Positions 25,850 through 34,689 of a stretch of 64,000 nt of DNA are shown here, one piece after another. The notes beneath the pieces are model-generated. The model was not told the origin of the DNA. It did not search any database and saw only the letters and a list, made by a program, of their open reading frames with translations. Position 1 is the first letter of the stretch; each line of letters opens with the position of its first letter. The position numbers and the translations under genes were made by a program. The stretch is from Thermoplasmata archaeon (GTDB lineage: Archaea > Thermoplasmatota > Thermoplasmata > GCA-020350865): the NCBI GenBank assembly GCA_020348445.1, contig CP070751.1, positions 3,089,702-3,153,701 of the forward strand. Direction: 5' to 3'.

Positions 25850-26776
25850 TTACACATCAACACCGATTGCTAAGATGAAACCTAGAAGATTCATTAAAAG
25901 GAAGCCAAATCCAGCCAAAAATATCTTTTTTGGATTGGGAATGACGGTCTCTTTTCCCTCGATTATAAGATTCTTTAAAGAAGAAATATTTCGAAAATGC
26001 AGAGGTATGGAAAGGACAATTAATAGTACAACCAACAGAGGTAATCCAAAAAAGATGAATATCACACAGAGTGCATAACAAAAGACCAGTAAAACCAGGT
26101 ACAACCTGGCGGCCCGCATCTTACCCAATTTAACCATGAGATTCCTCTTTCCAGTTAATTTGTCTGAATGCCAATCAGGGAATTCGAGGCCTAGAAGACT
26201 GATGAAGTATATAAAAAATAATGGTATAGACGTCAAAATTGTAAGAGCAGTTATCGTGCCTGTTTGCAGATAGACCACAGTTGGAACGATCAACAATCCT
26301 GCCGCAGATCCCAAGGCGATCTCACCCAAACCGCGATATGCAAGTTTGAAAGGTGGACCGACATAAGCGTAAGCCAGAAATGCACCCATGAGATAAAGGG
26401 GAACGGTAAGAGGGCCCGTCTCAAAAATAAACGCCAGTATCAGAAATATGATGGCACCAATAATGAAACAAACAATACTGAAAAAAAGTGCCCATTTTCT
26501 ATCAATTAATCCTTCTACTAAGGCACCGCTTCCACCGCTGAAGTCTCCACGTTCCTTGTTCATCATATCAGTTTCATAATCAAAGTAATCGTTGCTGTAT
26601 CTAGAAGCCTGCTGGGTAATAATAATACCAAAAAAGCTCACTATCGCTATATCTAAATAGATAGTGTTATTTTCATAAACAATTACTACAAGACCTAAAC
26701 AGTACGGTAAAATCCCTGCAAGTAAAAATTGAGGACGGGAAAGGCGGATGAAACCTTTAAAAAACGTGCTTCCCAA
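25850..26776 (-). CDS. UbiA-family prenyltransferase (first of pair), MenA-like
   Basis: 308 residues from a TTG at 26776 behind AGGAG, with about eight or nine membrane helices. The first motif is RYSNDYFDYETD and the second is GLEFPDWHSDKLTGKRNL; both resemble 1,4-dihydroxy-2-naphthoate prenyltransferase (MenA) more than ether-lipid synthases. It should transfer a polyprenyl chain to an aromatic or similar acceptor. It starts the operon UbiA-UbiA-radical SAM. No other menaquinone gene is visible in the window, so the quinone assignment remains inference. Confidence 0.85.
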   Translation of the reverse strand: MGSTFFKGFIRLSRPQFLLAGILPYCLGLVVIVYENNTIYLDIAIVSFFGIIITQQASRYSNDYFDYETDMMNKERGDFSGGSGALVEGLIDRKWALFFSIVCFIIGAIIFLILAFIFETGPLTVPLYLMGAFLAYAYVGPPFKLAYRGLGEIALGSAAGLLIVPTVVYLQTGTITALTILTSIPLFFIYFISLLGLEFPDWHSDKLTGKRNLMVKLGKMRAARLYLVLLVFCYALCVIFIFFGLPLLVVLLIVLSIPLHFRNISSLKNLIIEGKETVIPNPKKIFLAGFGFLLMNLLGFILAIGVDV

Positions 26777-26981
26777 TACTTCACCAACTCCTAGGTTTGT
26801 TTTAACTCGACATGAGGAACGTAGATTAATTGAAGGTTATCTTATCCTATCATTTGTTCTATTCGTCCTCGCCAACGAAAGTTGTCAATATAAAAGATAT
26901 CAACGGCATATTCATCTATTTTTCGGTTTACATGTAAGCCAAGGTGTTAATTAATATATCTGTAATATCCAGATGGCTATT

Positions 26982-27767
26982 TTAAATATTTTTATCTAAC
27001 ACCACCACACCCTCCCCCTTTCTAATCTCAATGGGATATACCTTTTCCTCATGCTCGGAGCCCCGGATCTTCTCCACAGAAATCCATCTTTTTATTTGTC
27101 CTTTTTCCCAGGTTTTGTTTAGCCTTATTTCACCTCTTGCTAGAAATATCTCAGGGGTTAAACCATAATTTTCTGGAGTTTCCACTGTGAGCAGAGAAGT
27201 TACCTTGGATTCGGAAAGAAACCTGAGAAAGGACTGCAGATATATGTCCTCCTCTCCCACCATACAGAAGTATTTCAATGCCGTGAGGGAATCTATTACA
27301 ATTCTTTTATATCCAGCCCTCTTGAACTCCTGTTTCAATGTATTCTGCAGTGAGTGTACACTAACCACGGTTGATTTAAATCTCGAGGTTTTTCTGATGG
27401 TGTCCGGCAAATCCCACATTTTTTGGACCTTGCTTTTGGATGAAATTTCCATGACAGGAGTGGGCTCATATCTTCTTATGTCAGAGTTCGCATCAAGAAT
27501 ATCCAAACCCTTTAGATTCAAGTCCAAAGATGTCATGTTGTATTTAACCTCGTTAACAGGTTCCTCCAAAGCCACAAATAAAACCCTCTCACCCTGCTTA
27601 ATTCCCTCTAATAGAAACTGCATACCTAAGGTGGTTTTTCCTGAGCCTGGAGGACCCGAGAGTATGTACGGACGTTCAGAAATAAGGCCCCCAGAGAGCA
27701 TTTTATCAAGGCCTTTTATACCGGTTTGCACCCTGTTTATTCCCTTCATCAAACTCATCTCAAGCAA
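26982..27767 (-). CDS. KaiC/RAD55-like single-domain ATPase
   Basis: 261 residues from a TTG at 27767; internal ATGs at 27758 and 27749 are alternative starts. It is a RecA-superfamily domain: GIKGLDKMLSGGLI, Walker A GPPGSGKTT (38-46), the paired acidic residues in FVALEEP, and Walker B RIVIDSLTALKYF. There is only one KaiC domain and no kinase or receiver partner. In archaea such proteins accompany signalling or gas-vesicle/motility regulation, but their roles are mostly unknown. It follows a paralogue (27779-28558) after 11 bp in the same operon. Confidence 0.85.
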   Translation of the reverse strand: MLEMSLMKGINRVQTGIKGLDKMLSGGLISERPYILSGPPGSGKTTLGMQFLLEGIKQGERVLFVALEEPVNEVKYNMTSLDLNLKGLDILDANSDIRRYEPTPVMEISSKSKVQKMWDLPDTIRKTSRFKSTVVSVHSLQNTLKQEFKRAGYKRIVIDSLTALKYFCMVGEEDIYLQSFLRFLSESKVTSLLTVETPENYGLTPEIFLARGEIRLNKTWEKGQIKRWISVEKIRGSEHEEKVYPIEIRKGEGVVVLDKNI

Positions 27768-27778
27768 CTTAATTAATC

Positions 27779-28558
27779 TCAGAATAATTTCTTGGTGTCC
27801 ACCTCGATTCCCCTGGAGGAAAGGTTCAAAGGTCTGATATGCTCGTCAAATTCAGAGCCTTTCATTTTCTCTATTCCTATCCCGCGCTTTGATTCTACCT
27901 TGTCATTGATCTTATGCAATCTGATTTCCCCTCTTGAAAGAAACACCTCAGAAGGTAAATCATCAGGTTCCGGAATCTGGGTAATAATCAATGAAGTTGC
28001 CTCCATTTCTGCGAGAAACCTCATAAATGATTGGATTAGGATCCTTTGATCCTCTCCTTTCATACCAAACATTTTAAGGGCAGTAATTGAATCTATGACC
28101 ACGCGTGAGTAAACCTCTCCCTCTTCATCATAGAGGTCATCTGCTTCCTGTCTCAACATCTTTTGTACTGAATGGATAGACACCTCCATTGCCCTAAGAA
28201 TCTTGCTTCGTTTTATATCCTTTACATCCCTCATGGTGTGTAAATCCAAAACTGTGCCCACATCCTTGATGTAACCGCCCCTTTGAAAACCCTTTACCTC
28301 AGGTACAGCATCTAAAATTCGAATAGGGGCAACATCAAAACCAAGTGCCCATGCATTTAGCTTTATCTCGTTTGGCGGTTCATCCAGTGCTACCAGAATA
28401 ACATTCTCTTCATCCTTTACGCCTTCAATAAGGAAGTGGATACCTAAGGTTGTCTTTCCACTTCCAGGCGGGCCCGAGACTGCATATGGTCTACCAGGTA
28501 TGAGACCGCCATGTAACATCTTGTCCAAGCCTTTTATGCCTGTGCTTAACCTTTCCAT
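27779..28558 (-). CDS. KaiC/RAD55-like single-domain ATPase (paralogue)
   Basis: 259 residues, ATG at 28558 after AAGGATGGG. It has the same architecture as its downstream neighbour: GIKGLDKMLHGGLIPGRP, Walker A GPPGSGKTT, LVALDEPPNEIK (the first acidic residue of the pair is Asp here) and Walker B RVVIDSITALKMF. The two align along their whole length, so they arose by tandem duplication and may form a hetero-oligomer, as KaiC-type ATPases are usually hexameric. It lies 93 bp downstream of two membrane-protein genes on the same strand. Confidence 0.85.
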   Translation of the reverse strand: MERLSTGIKGLDKMLHGGLIPGRPYAVSGPPGSGKTTLGIHFLIEGVKDEENVILVALDEPPNEIKLNAWALGFDVAPIRILDAVPEVKGFQRGGYIKDVGTVLDLHTMRDVKDIKRSKILRAMEVSIHSVQKMLRQEADDLYDEEGEVYSRVVIDSITALKMFGMKGEDQRILIQSFMRFLAEMEATSLIITQIPEPDDLPSEVFLSRGEIRLHKINDKVESKRGIGIEKMKGSEFDEHIRPLNLSSRGIEVDTKKLF

Positions 28559-28651
28559 TGATTCCCATCCTTAGATGGATGGGGGTATTGCATTCCCTAA
28601 ATTAAATCATTCCCATAGAATCCTGTAATTGGAACTTGATTTTGGGCATAT

Positions 28652-29203
28652 TCACAATGCTTCCACAGTGGTGATAATTACTCCCTTGGGTTCCTTCACC
28701 TCATCGACGGCTTTTTCTTCCTTAGGGATTGATTCTTTCTGGCTTTTATCCTCCTGATATGCCTGGTATTCCAAAATATAATAGAGAACATTTAAACTGG
28801 TGACTATCAAGATCAAGGCAAGGTAATTCCAGATGTGCAGGCTGAATTTGTACTCCTCCCATGTCTGGTGTATCACAGGCTCCCCGCCAAGCAACGCGAA
28901 AATCCAAAGAACCACCAAAATCACGTAAACCTCGTTTAATATGAACCTACCCAGATCACCTTTCTCGTATCTTACCTGAAACTGCGAGACTATTATTAAC
29001 ATAACACCTATTGGCAAGATTCTTTGCAATATGCCCAAGAGTCGATCTTTTGAAAGCTGCGGATATGTGATGATCATCATCGTAATTGAAATGACGGGTA
29101 AGATGACGTAGAACACCAGGGCAAAGAGCGCCTTGCTCGATATTCTCCTCTTCTTACGTGAAGTCGAATCTGAAGTCTTCCATAGTGATTTCGTATTCTT
29201 CAC
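28652..29203 (-). CDS. Four-helix membrane protein, unknown function
   Basis: 183 residues with a basic N-terminus (KKRRISSK), then four hydrophobic helices (LFALVFYVILPVISITMMII, ILPIGVMLIIV, VYVILVVLWIFALLGG, YLALILIVTSLNVLYYI) and an acidic, lysine-rich cytosolic tail. No family is recognised. The only ATG in frame, at 29203, makes it overlap the upstream gene by 50 bp, which is long for coupled archaeal genes. Translation may begin later at a non-ATG codon near 29140. It probably forms a unit with the upstream membrane-anchored protein. Confidence 0.6.
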   Translation of the reverse strand: MKNTKSLWKTSDSTSRKKRRISSKALFALVFYVILPVISITMMIITYPQLSKDRLLGILQRILPIGVMLIIVSQFQVRYEKGDLGRFILNEVYVILVVLWIFALLGGEPVIHQTWEEYKFSLHIWNYLALILIVTSLNVLYYILEYQAYQEDKSQKESIPKEEKAVDEVKEPKGVIITTVEAL

Positions 29204-29978
29204 CTACCATTTTTACCATCATTTCTATCTCGAACAGCACTGTGCGCCTTCCGTTGAGGACCTCCAACGTTACCCTTGCGATGAGTTTACTGGTGTTATC
29301 TCCCTGCGGCCAAGATTCTATTCTCAAAAAGGCATCTGCCCAATCAAACCTGCCCAAAAGACCATCGTCCTCTTCCTCATCTAACATCATGTCCAATAAG
29401 CCGAACATATCAGCATTTTCCATGACAAGATGCCTGATGATTTCTTCGACTCGCTCGTCGGTTTTATTTCCTATCTTGTTAATTGGGGCATCCCAAGGAT
29501 ACTCCAAGGTGTCGTCGACAACAAAAGTACCAAGGCCCCAAAGGTACTTGGCGGAGATATCCACATCCAAGTAAAATACGGAGTCGTTTATCATGAGACT
29601 TCTCCACTCATCAGGATCTATTCTCTCGAATGGCAACACAGCAACTATATCGAACTTTTTCACGTTTCCTCTCGGAATTATAAGATCTTCCTGACTGTAA
29701 TCTATCAACATCGTGTCCTTCTCGGTTCGAACTTTGGCGTGTATATCCAAGTCCTCTATATCATATACACCTTTATTTGTCACCGTGAAGTTCGTAAGAA
29801 ATGTGGCTTCATTTGATCTTGTATCAATGGTCCATGCAAAGTCATCCTCTTCTGGGATTTCCACCTTTACTGCACCGGATGCAATTGTATAGAGATTGAT
29901 CAATGATAGCGTTGCCAATAGACAATTTAAAGCGATGACCACCAACCTAAACCTTACTACCATTTCCTTTTTAATCAA
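29154..29978 (-). CDS. Membrane-anchored extracytoplasmic protein, unknown function
   Basis: 274 residues from a TTG at 29978; an ATG at 29963 is an alternative. One N-terminal hydrophobic segment (VVIALNCLLATLSLINLYTIA) works as a signal anchor. The rest is extracytoplasmic. Residues about 50-180 have the alternating pattern of a beta-sandwich (TVTNKGVYDIEDLDIHAKV, IIPRGNVKKFDIVAVLPF), resembling an archaeal LEA14/late-embryogenesis-like fold. A second beta-rich part follows an acidic linker (LDEEEDDG). No enzyme motif is seen. Its neighbours are the four-helix protein and the KaiC-like pair. Confidence 0.65.
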   Translation of the reverse strand: MIKKEMVVRFRLVVIALNCLLATLSLINLYTIASGAVKVEIPEEDDFAWTIDTRSNEATFLTNFTVTNKGVYDIEDLDIHAKVRTEKDTMLIDYSQEDLIIPRGNVKKFDIVAVLPFERIDPDEWRSLMINDSVFYLDVDISAKYLWGLGTFVVDDTLEYPWDAPINKIGNKTDERVEEIIRHLVMENADMFGLLDMMLDEEEDDGLLGRFDWADAFLRIESWPQGDNTSKLIARVTLEVLNGRRTVLFEIEMMVKMVGEEYEITMEDFRFDFT

Positions 29979-30400
29979 GCGAATCCCCCCGACAAAGGCG
30001 AGTTGCTTCTCCCCCTTATAGGGTATGTTTTTAGGCCTTGGTAAAAAAGAGAACAGGAGTTCGGCAAAGCCCGGCTTAAGCCCATAAGACCTTTAGAATA
30101 TGCATTAGAGGGTCTTGTTCGAATTCGGCTTGCCAGTGCTTGTGCCTAGAATTGCGTTGCTTTTCGCATCCCTAAATCAAAACCTTCTTCCCTTACATGA
30201 GAGAAAACCTCTCCATATTTTATGGAAGATGTTTAAAGGGTGAGTTTCAAATGATAGGAGTATTGCATCCCGTGACTCTTTTTTTGTTTAGCCCAAACGT
30301 ATAATATTGGTTGTTTTTCTATATGAAGTTTTCTGTACAGTTGACAATTTTGACAACCATGAGAAAGTATGTCAAGGTATCAAAAATATGCAAAAAAATT
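29979..30400. other. Intergenic region with a possible structured RNA, 422 bp
   Basis: No coding frame of convincing character is visible. The stretch lies upstream of the extracytoplasmic-protein gene (minus) and downstream of the isochorismatase gene (minus). About 30064-30135 can fold into a branched structure (separate entry). The remainder, 30140-30400, shows nothing I recognise. The extracytoplasmic gene may have its promoter near 30000-30020. Confidence 0.4.
30064..30135. ncRNA. Possible small structured RNA, family unknown
   Basis: The ends pair as GGCAAAGCC (30064-30072) with GGCTTGCC (30128-30135), with one bulge. Inside are a short GGCTTAAGCC palindrome (30073-30083 region) and a hairpin AAGACC (30087-30092) / GGTCTT (30112-30117). 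This makes a three-way-junction-like fold of about 72 bases. A GTTCGAAT stretch at 30118 resembles a tRNA T-loop, but the flanking stem does not pair and there is no D-arm, so it is not an intact tRNA. Strand undetermined; low confidence. Confidence 0.2.
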
Positions 30401-30991
30401 TTACTTGACCAATTTCAGAACCTCTTTGAATTCCTTGGAATCGGCCCTCTCCATGATCTCGTACATCGCCATTTCCGTCGAAGAAATCACTGCACCGAAC
30501 TGTCTCATCTTTTCCATGCCAATATTCTTGTTTTCAATTGTTCTGGATGATATGGCATCTGCTATTACATGGACATCAAAACCTGCGTGCATCACATCCA
30601 GTGCAGTTTGCTCGACGCAGATATGAGATTCGATTCCTGCCAGCATGATTCTCTTTACATTGAGTTCATTGAGCCTTGATATGAATCCTTTGGCACCGCA
30701 GCAGCTGAAGATGACCTTCTCCAAGGGTGCGTAATTTTTTAGGACCTCTTTCACTTCTGGCACGGTTGTGCCCAGGCCCTTTGGATAATGCTCTGTGAGG
30801 ATAATGGGTATGTCATAGATATCTGCGAATTTAATGAGCATGTTCACATTCTCTGTTACCTTATCTTTGTCGACAACATAGGGCAATAGCTTCTCTTGAA
30901 CATCCACTATTACCAATGCAGTGTTCTCCATGCTCAGTATTGCAGGATGGTGATTTAGTTTCTCGTTACTTCCTTGTTCCATGTGAATCAC
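30401..30991 (-). CDS. Isochorismatase-family hydrolase (nicotinamidase-related)
   Basis: 196 residues from a GTG at 30991; an ATG at 30982 is equally possible. The cysteine-hydrolase triad of the family can be placed: Asp30 in LVIVDVQEKL, Lys92 in PLEKVIFSC, and Cys125 in AGIESHICVEQTAL. The metal-site residues typical of true nicotinamidases (Asp-x-His) are not evident, so an amide or ester hydrolase of the general isochorismatase type is a safer call. It is cytosolic, transcribed alone, and divergent from the MoxR-VWA pair. Confidence 0.85.
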   Translation of the reverse strand: MIHMEQGSNEKLNHHPAILSMENTALVIVDVQEKLLPYVVDKDKVTENVNMLIKFADIYDIPIILTEHYPKGLGTTVPEVKEVLKNYAPLEKVIFSCCGAKGFISRLNELNVKRIMLAGIESHICVEQTALDVMHAGFDVHVIADAISSRTIENKNIGMEKMRQFGAVISSTEMAMYEIMERADSKEFKEVLKLVK

Positions 30992-31249
30992 GGAGCTGAT
31001 AAAGTTATATTGGGATTATATGTTTTTGGTATCTTCTCCTTAATAGATACTTATCATCTTCAAAAAGAAAATTATTGGGTGGGTGGAGGGGGATTAAGGA
31101 GGAGGGAAGAACATTAATTACGATATTAGACAGGTCTATTCAGTTCTTAATAGTAAAAAAATAAAAATCCAAGGGAAAGAATTATTTAACCCTACCTATA
31201 TCCTTCGTTTATTCAAACACTGAAAACAAATTACAGGGAGAGGAGCAAC

Positions 31250-32770
31250 TTGCTTAAAAATAAAAAGGATAACGGTCAGACCCTGATCGAAAGCGAAGTA
31301 AAACCAGAATTGCCAAAGGATTTTCTCAGACATCAACTTCAGTCAAGAATCGAGATGTTGAGGGAAAAAGGATTGGAAGATCCAGAGATACTCCAAAACC
31401 TTTACCCAAATACGATCCTGGACACAGGAACATTGGAGGCATTAACCGCGGCACTGATTGCAGGAAATAACGTCCTTCTTTTCGGGCCCCCGGGCTCTGG
31501 AAAAACCAACCTAGCCAAGGATATTTGGGAGATGTTTCCAAAACGAAATTATATCGTAGATGGTTGCCCGGTACAGGACAATCCCTACAGTATCTTCGAC
31601 TCTGATTTTTTCAAAAAGGTCCCTGCATGCCCCTTCTGCAAGACGAGGTTTGGGGAATTATCATTCTCAGAACTTGGATATTATGATCCGTCAAAAGTCG
31701 ATCCCAATTCTGTTCCTGTGAATCTAGTCACCCTAAGGGAAGGTCACGGCCTGGCAAGGATTCAGGGCTCCCCAGAGGTATTTCCAGATAATCTAACAGG
31801 AACCCTGAACTTACAGAGACTGGAGAAAATAGGGGATCCAACAAGTCCCCTTGTACTTGAGCCTGGAAAACTGCTTCAGGCCAATCGCGGTCTTTTGATG
31901 GTGGATGAAATCGGTAAACTCCCGAGGGGGACTCAGAACGTTCTCCTTCAGGCCCTACAGGAGCATATAGTCTCCCCTGCAAAATCCAGGGAGACTTTTC
32001 CTGCATCATTTATCGCTATATGCACATCAAATTTGGACGATTTGGACAACATCAATGAACCTTTAAATGACAGGCTCTCCAACATCCATGTCAACTTCAA
32101 CAAGATGCACTGGAAGAACAGAAAAATAATTGATTTGGCACTGGCAAAGGGGACAAATGATGTCTTCCTGCCAGAGATATTCCTGGAAGGGAGCGTGTTC
32201 ATTACCGAGGCCTGGAGAAACGCCTCTGGTGACGTTTACGAGCTCTCGGAGGTGGGCAGCAATAGAACCATGATAGATATCATTACAAGATCCGAGGCCT
32301 ACACGAACCTGCAAGAGAGGAGAATGGTTTCACTTCAGGACTTTGAAAAAGGCGCCCAACACGCCATGCTGGGCCGTATACGGGCCAGGGGAGGGGACTC
32401 GCTGGCACAAAATGAAGACCGGATAAACGGCTTCATTTCAAAAAACCTCCAAAAAGAGCTGAGAAAAGCGGGCAGATTATACTGGTGCGGGTTTTATAAA
32501 GACATTCTGAATGAGGACAAGCCCGAAGGAAAACGTGTTCTACAGGAATGCCAAAAGGTGCTTAAAAATCCCGAGCTCGCAAAGGGTGCGTTAAGACAGG
32601 ACTCGTCACAAAAGAAGTACAGGAAATTCGGAAAGTTCGTTGTTGGCAGGGAGCATTACCCTGGTAATTTGAACAGCGACGAAGTAGTGCTCTCTGTTTT
32701 TGGCCTTCTTTCCTCCTTGGATGTTTTTGAGTGCGACGAGAGCGAACTTAAAATAAAGGTTGCCAAGTAA
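31250..32770 (+). CDS. MoxR / Mg-chelatase ChlI-type AAA+ ATPase
   Basis: 506 residues from a TTG at 31250, five bases after GGGAGAGGAG. It has an AAA+ domain with Walker A GPPGSGKT (about 80-87), Walker B LLMVDEIGKLP (about 217-227), sensor-1 ICTSNLDD and an arginine-finger region NDRLSN. A CPFC pair at about 127-130 lies in an insertion between Walker A and B. The C-terminal 200 residues form a lid domain and a further helical part. MoxR ATPases work with VWA proteins as chaperones that insert metals or remodel partners. The VWA gene overlaps or directly follows this one, as expected. Confidence 0.9.
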   Translation: MLKNKKDNGQTLIESEVKPELPKDFLRHQLQSRIEMLREKGLEDPEILQNLYPNTILDTGTLEALTAALIAGNNVLLFGPPGSGKTNLAKDIWEMFPKRNYIVDGCPVQDNPYSIFDSDFFKKVPACPFCKTRFGELSFSELGYYDPSKVDPNSVPVNLVTLREGHGLARIQGSPEVFPDNLTGTLNLQRLEKIGDPTSPLVLEPGKLLQANRGLLMVDEIGKLPRGTQNVLLQALQEHIVSPAKSRETFPASFIAICTSNLDDLDNINEPLNDRLSNIHVNFNKMHWKNRKIIDLALAKGTNDVFLPEIFLEGSVFITEAWRNASGDVYELSEVGSNRTMIDIITRSEAYTNLQERRMVSLQDFEKGAQHAMLGRIRARGGDSLAQNEDRINGFISKNLQKELRKAGRLYWCGFYKDILNEDKPEGKRVLQECQKVLKNPELAKGALRQDSSQKKYRKFGKFVVGREHYPGNLNSDEVVLSVFGLLSSLDVFECDESELKIKVAK

Positions 32771-32780
32771 GGCGGTTTGG

Positions 32781-34628
32781 ATGGAATTACCAGAATGTGA
32801 TGTTTTTGAAGATGAGCTTGTTCTCAGCTACAAGGAGAACATCGAGCTTATTACTCGGCTTGTTGAGGAAGGTCCTGATGCACTTGACAGGTTCGTGGAT
32901 GAGAAGACAAAATCCGATTCCACAATTGCGAGATATATTAAAAACCTGAGAAGAAGACTGGAAAAACAGGCCGTAAAAATAAGGGAAGATAGAAAATCAG
33001 GATACTTGCAAAAGCTCAAGGCCCTGCATAAGAAAAGGGAGACACAACTCAAAGTGACTTCCGCAGAAGCCATAAAACTAACAGAAGAACAACAGGCCTT
33101 ACAAGATAGATTAAATGAATTACTTCAAAGTGCATTGTTAGGCGACGATTTTGTTCAACTGGTAATCGATACCCCCATTGAAATCGAGGAAGAAGAAAGG
33201 GGATTGGGGAGAAGGATATTAACCAAGATCATCAACTTCTTCAAGATGATAGGGCGCGCAATAAAGAGATTTTTTGCATGGCTAAAAAGAAAGCTAGGTT
33301 TTGGAAAGGAACAAGAAGAGGAGGAGTGGGTATATAAGAAACCGAAGCTTCTTCTCTCATTTCCATCGATATCTGGCAATATAAAAGATATCGATTCTAG
33401 ATTCGGAAACGCCCTTTTTACCTCACCAAATCTCAGGGAGGAAATGGAGAAAAATATGCTAAAAGGAAAAAGATTCAGACGATCCAGACTCTCTTTGAGA
33501 AGGAAGCTGAGAAAGACCAAATATGTGGAGGATGCAAGACGTGTCTTTTACGATAGGCTCGAGAAAAAGGTTCAAAAGAAAGTTGACAAAATCAAGGCAA
33601 AAAGGGAGGGGCTATCACGAAAAGCAAAGGACCTGAAGGTAAGGGAAAAGGAGGTCAAAGACGAATCAAAGAAAGAGGAGAAGCGATTAAAGTCCCAAAG
33701 AAAAAAAGAAGAGGAGCAAATTGAAAAGCAGCTGGAGTCGACACCCAAAGAAAGGGCAAAGAGCAAGGTTGAAGAGAAGCTTGAATACTCGGGATTTATA
33801 AAACGTGAAGGCGAAAAACTGCAAATCACGGCACAACTTGTGGACAGGTTCGCGGACATCGTTTTTACTTCTGAGATACAAAATCTTCCAATGGCTTACC
33901 ACGCTATTTATGGTGCCAGCGAGGTGGAAGGTGTTTACGAGAGAGGGAAGTTGAGAATGGTGGATGAGATATCCAGAATGGATATAGTGGAAAGTATGCT
34001 CAACGCGCGGATTCACCACCCCCATGACAGGCATCTTTACGAGGATGATATAATAACTTACAGGGATCTAAGAGGCGCCAACAACCATGTGGTATTGATG
34101 TTCGATAAAAGCGGAAGCATGGACGAAAATCAGCGTATCGTGGCTGCAAAGAAGGCGGTCTTGGCCCTTTACAAGGCTATAAAGGAAAGGAATCCAAGGA
34201 ATGTTGTGGATCTTGTGGCATTTGACACAGAGGTTAAAGTCATGGACCTACTTGAGGTTTGGAAAAGCGAGGCAAAGGGTTTTACAAATACAGGTGAAGC
34301 TATTAAAACAGCCAGGTCTCTGCTTCAGGAGTCATCAGCGGACAGGAAATTGGTGTACTTGATTACTGACGGCCTACCAGAAGCGTATTCTGATAATGGC
34401 AAGGTTTTTGCAGGAGACACAGATAAAAGCCTGAAATATGCCGTAAACCAGGCAAAAGAACTCAGCTATATTTCCAATGTTTACCTTACAATGATTCTTC
34501 TGGAACCAGAGAAAAAGCTTTACGTCAACGCCGCAAATAGAATCGTTTCTGCATCCAATGGAAAAACCGTGGTCGTAGAGCCTCAAGAACTGGCAGCAGA
34601 GATGATAATGGATTTTGTTTCCCTGTAA
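32781..34628 (+). CDS. VWA-domain protein partner of the MoxR ATPase
   Basis: 615 residues from the ATG at 32781, preceded by AAGGCGG; the frame opens at a TTG at 32760, which would overlap the ATPase gene. The first 380 residues are highly charged with long coiled coils and a basic amphipathic helix (FFKMIGRAIKRFFAWLKRKL). The C-terminal 190 residues are a von Willebrand A domain with the MIDAS motif DKSGSMDE (about 442), the threonine in FTNTGEAI and ITDG. It binds a divalent metal and is probably recruited or remodelled by the ATPase. The target of the pair is not encoded next to it. Confidence 0.9.
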   Translation: MELPECDVFEDELVLSYKENIELITRLVEEGPDALDRFVDEKTKSDSTIARYIKNLRRRLEKQAVKIREDRKSGYLQKLKALHKKRETQLKVTSAEAIKLTEEQQALQDRLNELLQSALLGDDFVQLVIDTPIEIEEEERGLGRRILTKIINFFKMIGRAIKRFFAWLKRKLGFGKEQEEEEWVYKKPKLLLSFPSISGNIKDIDSRFGNALFTSPNLREEMEKNMLKGKRFRRSRLSLRRKLRKTKYVEDARRVFYDRLEKKVQKKVDKIKAKREGLSRKAKDLKVREKEVKDESKKEEKRLKSQRKKEEEQIEKQLESTPKERAKSKVEEKLEYSGFIKREGEKLQITAQLVDRFADIVFTSEIQNLPMAYHAIYGASEVEGVYERGKLRMVDEISRMDIVESMLNARIHHPHDRHLYEDDIITYRDLRGANNHVVLMFDKSGSMDENQRIVAAKKAVLALYKAIKERNPRNVVDLVAFDTEVKVMDLLEVWKSEAKGFTNTGEAIKTARSLLQESSADRKLVYLITDGLPEAYSDNGKVFAGDTDKSLKYAVNQAKELSYISNVYLTMILLEPEKKLYVNAANRIVSASNGKTVVVEPQELAAEMIMDFVSL

Positions 34629-34647
34629 CTACCATTTTGTTGGTAAC

Positions 34648-34661
34648 TACAAAAATATTAT
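34648..34661 (+). promoter_or_regulatory. TATA box for a leaderless ribB transcript
   Basis: AAAATATTATTATA is centred about 35 bp before the ATG at 34690. With the usual 25-30 bp from TATA to transcription start, the transcript would begin at or just before the start codon. No ribosome-binding site precedes that ATG, which agrees with leaderless translation and rules against the upstream open frame from 34615. Confidence 0.5.
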
Positions 34662-34689
34662 TATACAAACGCTGTATACAAGCAATTCC

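Noticed and set aside
30100..30140. GTTCGAATTC resembling a tRNA T-loop
   Set aside because: The five bases on each side do not pair, and there is no D-arm or anticodon arm in either direction.
34615..34689. Earlier ribB start
   Set aside because: The extra residues have no match in the family, and a TATA box lies within this stretch, consistent with transcription beginning at the later ATG.
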